Shown one piece after another: positions 13,705-16,902 of a stretch of 16,902 nucleotides of DNA (positions are counted from its first letter, which is position 1; each line of letters begins with the position of its first letter). The notes beneath the pieces were generated by a model. The model was not told where the DNA came from. It did not search any database and saw only the letters and a program-made list of their open reading frames with translations. Source of the DNA: Methanobacteriota archaeon (GTDB lineage: Archaea > Thermoplasmatota > Poseidoniia > Poseidoniales > Thalassarchaeaceae); the NCBI GenBank assembly GCA_002725475.1, contig PBPH01000034.1, forward strand, positions 1 to 16,902, in the 5' to 3' direction. The position numbers and the translations under genes are program-made.

Positions 13705-14619
13705 ATGGGGCGGCAACCGCGAGTATGTGCGGCAGTTGCCGGAAATCCTATCGAACACTCACTGACACCAACGTTATTCAGAATAATTGCTCAATATTTA
13801 CATAAACACGGCCACAAGATAACCTTTGAAGCGTGTGAAAAGATCTCAAACGATGTTTTGGTTGACGCAATGGCATGGGGGCATGCCCAGAATACATCCA
13901 TTGCTAAAAGGGAAAAAGGAGAGTTTCGTGCTAAAAGAGAAGTGTGGTTATCTCTCACATCTCCTTTGAAACATCAGTTACCCATCGATTCAGGTACTGA
14001 ATGGGTAATTGGTAATCCAATGCTAACTTCCGTCAATCAGATGCGGCACGATGGCCATGTTTGGCGGGCTGCAGAAACTGATGGAGCTGGCCTATTACTT
14101 TTAGCCGACGAATTCGGTTTTGATTTTTCACTAAGAGATGAATTAGATAAGCCCCTTCTGTGTATGATTGGTGGAGGATCAACTGCACGCTCCTGTGCAG
14201 CAGCATGGTCGGCTGCTGGAGGTAAAATCTGGTGGGAAAAGGGAAGAAGACCGTTGTCTCCTCGAGGACCATGGAAAAATTCCCTAATTCAAACATCTGA
14301 TGTTTGTGACCATTTCGGTAGAAGGCTACATGTTAATTTTGATCAATCACCAGGAGAGGAAACGGAAATCACCGGTGAAAGGATGAAAGTTGAGTCAGAT
14401 GCGCCCGTGTTTCTCTCTATTTCTTATGGTAATGAGGAGTATGAAGACATAATTGAAAACGAGTGGGGAATTCATCTTAATGGAAGGTGGTTATTAGTTG
14501 CCCAACACCTCAAAGCGTGGGAATATCTTTTCTTCCCAGAAGGTTCTCAAGACTTGCCTTCATTAAGAGATACAATGAAGTTACTAAGTTCCGAAAATCT
14601 AGAACTAATCGGCGACTGA
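13705..14619 (+). CDS. aroE: Divergent shikimate 5-dehydrogenase (AroE-like)
   Basis: Predicted NADP-dependent reduction of 3-dehydroshikimate to shikimate in aromatic amino-acid synthesis. It has 304 residues, slightly longer than the usual 270-290. The substrate domain shows AGNPIEHSLTPTLF (12-25), like the family's GxPxxHSxSP, and SLTSPLKHQL (83-92), in which Lys89 is the catalytic lysine. SVNQM (109-113) gives Asn111, and AAETDGAGLL (122-131) gives Asp126, the catalytic aspartate. The nucleotide domain has a glycine-rich GGGSTAR (156-162). Divergent points are SLTSP in place of NVTxP, Thr21 for the second serine, and a charged insert (about 60-80, with AKREKGEFRAKRE) before the PLK motif. 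The C-terminal third is poorly recognisable. All key catalytic residues are present, so activity is likely, although a quinate or other family role is possible. AGAGGA 4 bases before ATG 13705 supports the start. Confidence 0.8.
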   Translation: MGRQPRVCAAVAGNPIEHSLTPTLFRIIAQYLHKHGHKITFEACEKISNDVLVDAMAWGHAQNTSIAKREKGEFRAKREVWLSLTSPLKHQLPIDSGTEWVIGNPMLTSVNQMRHDGHVWRAAETDGAGLLLLADEFGFDFSLRDELDKPLLCMIGGGSTARSCAAAWSAAGGKIWWEKGRRPLSPRGPWKNSLIQTSDVCDHFGRRLHVNFDQSPGEETEITGERMKVESDAPVFLSISYGNEEYEDIIENEWGIHLNGRWLLVAQHLKAWEYLFFPEGSQDLPSLRDTMKLLSSENLELIGD

Positions 14620-14648
14620 TTCAAAGGTAAAGAAGAGGGGCAGAATTT

Positions 14649-16902
14649 ATGCAGAGGGGGAGAGTCAAGTCAATCGTACTTGTCTTGATTCTGTTAATCA
14701 CAACCTCATCTTCACTGATTATTAGTGCATCAGGAGAGGTTAGAGAGGAGTCGCCGAACTTCATCAGCCCTGTTGGCTTTGAGCGCTTCTCAGCAGGTTG
14801 GATGGATTCTAAATACACCAATTCTAACAATGATGCAATAGATATTCGTTACTATTACCCATCTACAAATGGAGGAGAAAAGGTTCCACTAGACTGTTCT
14901 TGGGCCCCTTACCCTTGGATTGCTTTTCATGCAGATGGAGGTGAAAGTTTTGATGGTTATAATTGGATTGGTGAAGGACTTTCACAAGCTGGTTATTTTG
15001 TTGTTATCATAGGCGAAGAAAGGTCTGGTGACCAGATTTACCGGGCTATATCTGACCATTCAGAGTTAATTGGAACAATTGGATACATCAATCTAACAGG
15101 TGATTCTCAAAAGGGCCCTGCTGGATCGCAAGGTTGCATAGATATGGATCACTGGGGTGTGGCAGGACATGGTCTTGGAGCAGGATTGGCAACCGCCGTT
15201 AGTAGTTACTGGGGCTCAGTATTTACTACCGGCCAATATCAACCACCCCGAGCCTTATTTGGATTAGGGATTGATACGGATGATATAGGCACAGAGATAA
15301 CAGCAATTGAAATGGCTCATCCTTCACATGCCCTTTACCTTACAGGAACTGTTGACACTGTTGCCCCAACAGATGAGCACGCTGAGCCGCTACTACATCA
15401 ATGGAATAGTGGTTGGCAATTACTGGAAGTAGTAGGTGCAAATCATGTACAATATGAGGATGATCAGTCATTTCTAGATAATTTATTTGATGGAGATGCA
15501 ACAATGACCGCTGAAGAACAGCAGCAACACGCAATTGACAAAATCAAACCATATCTTGATCTTACATTGAAAGGAGATGACGCAAGTTGGTATTCTGCAA
15601 CCAGTAGGGAAAATAATCCCGACCAACCTTCGGATTCTAACTCATATCTATCTGAAAATTTATCTAACAATCAATTCTATCGAGTAACTCAACTTGCAAA
15701 TTTCGCTAATGCCCCATCGGCTAGAGCATACCCCACCCTGTTTTTCGATCCGATATCAAATACCACAGTCCTAGCAACCGGTTGGGGAAATGATGGGAAT
15801 GGGTTCAGCGATATGTGGTCCCTAGACCTTGAAGGAAGCCGGGAGTGGGAAGAGGAACAGGGAGGCCCTACGTCAATAGGAAGCAATGCTTTTGCTAGCG
15901 ATGGATGGGCATCAGGCCTCCTCTCAGGTAGTAGTGATTCAGGACAACCTACTTTGTGGGGATGGAATGGTTGGTCATCATCGTGGATTGCTTACCCAGA
16001 AAATGCTAGGCCTGAAGGAGTTAGCGGGCAAACAATGGCTTGGGATTCCGTATCATCACGATACATTTCCTATGGAGGATACAATTCATCTGGAGAATTT
16101 TCAAATGAAACATGGGCTTTTGATACTGGTTCTGCTATGTGGCAAGATTTGCATAGTCAAAATTCACCTAGAGGAGTGGCTGGAGCATCAACCTTCTTCT
16201 CAGAGGGGTGGAACAGAACAATACTCTTTGGAGGGATGGGTCTTGATGGAAATCTTTCAAATGAAACATGGATGTTTAATGGAGAAACAAATAGTTGGTC
16301 TAAACTGCAATTATCCGGTTCGTTTCCTTCAGCAAGGATGGAAATGGCCTCAGCAATTGATTATGAAAATGAAATGGCCTATTTATTCGGGGGCCTAGCA
16401 GTTGACAATTCAGGAAATGGTGTTGTTTATTCTAACGAATTATGGAGTTTCGATCTTGACACCTTGAAATGGAACCTACTATCTAACGAAGGAATAAATG
16501 AAATTTCTGCTGCAGGAATGGCTTATGATAATGCTAGCAATAATCTTGTATTATTTGGAGGAAACACATGGGACGGTTTGTCTGATGAAACCTGGCTCTA
16601 TAATTTTACAGAAAACGAATGGGATCTACACTCTTCATCTTCGGCTATTACCTCGACTGACGTAATTCATATTGCTGCATCAGTAATAGAGCGTGATTTG
16701 GATTCCCCCCCCGATTCTCTACAAGTTCATTGCCAAGTAATGGGAGAAACAAATTGGGTTGCTGGCATTTGGGATAATGTAAACGATACAGCTAGTTGCG
16801 AGCTCTCCCCCTTTTCCCTACCGCCCGGCTTCCATACCGCATCTCTTAGAGTATTACACGAAGGTAAAAGGGCTAGTATCCAAACCACCTTTGAAAGAGC
16901 AA
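14649..16902 (+). CDS. Secreted alpha/beta-hydrolase-like plus kelch beta-propeller protein, incomplete at the window end
   Basis: The frame is open from ATG 14649 through the last base: 751 complete codons with no stop. The signal peptide is about residues 1-29 (SIVLVLILLITTSSSLIISA core). Residues about 60-275 look like an alpha/beta hydrolase of the dienelactone-hydrolase/chlorophyllase kind, with WIAFHADGG, GEGLSQAGYFVVIIGEE, the nucleophile elbow region VAGHGLGAG, LTGTVDTVAP (Asp236) and VVGANHVQY (His266). The elbow Ser is Gly175, so hydrolysis by the normal triad seems impossible. Residues about 350-690 form kelch-like blades, with recurring S-N/D-E-x-W units whose Trp falls at residues 390, 489, 541, 599 and 649, and ILFGGMG, YLFGGLA and LVLFGGN strands. 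After about 690 an Ig- or Fn3-like segment begins. It is probably a surface adhesin or binding protein. It starts 29 bases after aroE, perhaps in the same transcript. Confidence 0.85.
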   Translation, partial: MQRGRVKSIVLVLILLITTSSSLIISASGEVREESPNFISPVGFERFSAGWMDSKYTNSNNDAIDIRYYYPSTNGGEKVPLDCSWAPYPWIAFHADGGESFDGYNWIGEGLSQAGYFVVIIGEERSGDQIYRAISDHSELIGTIGYINLTGDSQKGPAGSQGCIDMDHWGVAGHGLGAGLATAVSSYWGSVFTTGQYQPPRALFGLGIDTDDIGTEITAIEMAHPSHALYLTGTVDTVAPTDEHAEPLLHQWNSGWQLLEVVGANHVQYEDDQSFLDNLFDGDATMTAEEQQQHAIDKIKPYLDLTLKGDDASWYSATSRENNPDQPSDSNSYLSENLSNNQFYRVTQLANFANAPSARAYPTLFFDPISNTTVLATGWGNDGNGFSDMWSLDLEGSREWEEEQGGPTSIGSNAFASDGWASGLLSGSSDSGQPTLWGWNGWSSSWIAYPENARPEGVSGQTMAWDSVSSRYISYGGYNSSGEFSNETWAFDTGSAMWQDLHSQNSPRGVAGASTFFSEGWNRTILFGGMGLDGNLSNETWMFNGETNSWSKLQLSGSFPSARMEMASAIDYENEMAYLFGGLAVDNSGNGVVYSNELWSFDLDTLKWNLLSNEGINEISAAGMAYDNASNNLVLFGGNTWDGLSDETWLYNFTENEWDLHSSSSAITSTDVIHIAASVIERDLDSPPDSLQVHCQVMGETNWVAGIWDNVNDTASCELSPFSLPPGFHTASLRVLHEGKRASIQTTFERA
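16099..16271 (+). repeat. 17-bp direct repeat within kelch blades
   Basis: The sequence TTTCAAATGAAACATGG occurs identically at 16099-16115 and 16255-16271, 156 bases (52 codons) apart. It encodes the SNETW unit in two successive kelch blades, consistent with recent blade duplication or conserved codon choice. Confidence 0.7.

Noticed and set aside
14620..14648. Separate promoter for the kelch protein gene
   Set aside because: The 29-base gap after aroE has no convincing TATA element, so co-transcription or a promoter within aroE is more likely.
15886..16398. 170-codon + strand open frame inside the kelch protein gene
   Set aside because: It is in a different frame from the long frame starting at 14649, which shows clear kelch repeats at these positions. 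The alternative translation is low-complexity and unlike any known fold.
1..16902. CRISPR array, transposase, integrase or attachment site
   Set aside because: No regularly spaced repeats, transposase-like frames or long terminal inverted repeats were found. The window looks like a stable chromosomal region.

Overview
The window is an archaeal chromosomal segment, most likely from a marine planktonic Thermoplasmatota-type euryarchaeote (Marine Group II / Poseidoniales or a close relative). The evidence is an archaeal-type aspartyl-tRNA synthetase, a pelota (aPelota) ribosome-rescue factor, an Lrp/AsnC regulator with archaeal TATA-type promoters, abundant secreted or surface proteins rich in N-glycosylation sequons, a secreted protein with one C-terminal membrane anchor, and a bacterial-type formate-tetrahydrofolate ligase. 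Assignment to a lineage is inference: there is no 16S rRNA or other decisive marker. Base composition is moderately AT-rich. Coding density is very high: the longest gap between genes is about 160 bases, so there is no gene-free stretch over 300 bases. No tRNA, rRNA, CRISPR or insertion sequence was seen.

Layout. 5-1837 (-) is a secreted, membrane-anchored surface protein with a calcium-binding type 3/dockerin-like motif. It is divergent from aspS (1948-3417, +). A PAP2-family membrane phosphatase/transferase (3511-4959, +) meets a small membrane protein (4962-5489, -) tail to tail. An amino-acid permease with a C-terminal EF-hand pair (5597-7270, +) overlaps a CPBP intramembrane protease (7267-7947, +) by ATGA. 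pelA (7950-9011, -) lies downstream of an Lrp/AsnC regulator (9094-9561, -). The regulator is divergent from a PLP-dependent sulfur amino-acid enzyme (9696-10874, +). Then come a thioredoxin-fold lipoprotein (10876-11766, -) and fhs (11831-13546, -). Across a palindrome-rich divergent promoter lies a divergent shikimate dehydrogenase (13705-14619, +). Last is a secreted alpha/beta-hydrolase-like plus kelch-propeller protein (14649 to the window end, +, incomplete).

How the genes relate. Most neighbours are unrelated housekeeping genes packed tightly. Two local units look functional. First, the Lrp regulator and the Cys/Met-metabolism enzyme share a 134-base divergent promoter carrying a 42-base-phased repeat and two dyads, which suggests amino-acid-responsive control. 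Second, the EF-hand permease and CPBP protease are translationally coupled, and their promoter has its TATA box inside a perfect 9-bp-arm palindrome.

Most interesting points: an amino-acid permease with calmodulin-like EF-hand spacing; a secreted hydrolase-kelch fusion whose nucleophile elbow has Gly where Ser is expected, with the Asp and His apparently kept; and the regulatory dyads in three intergenic regions.
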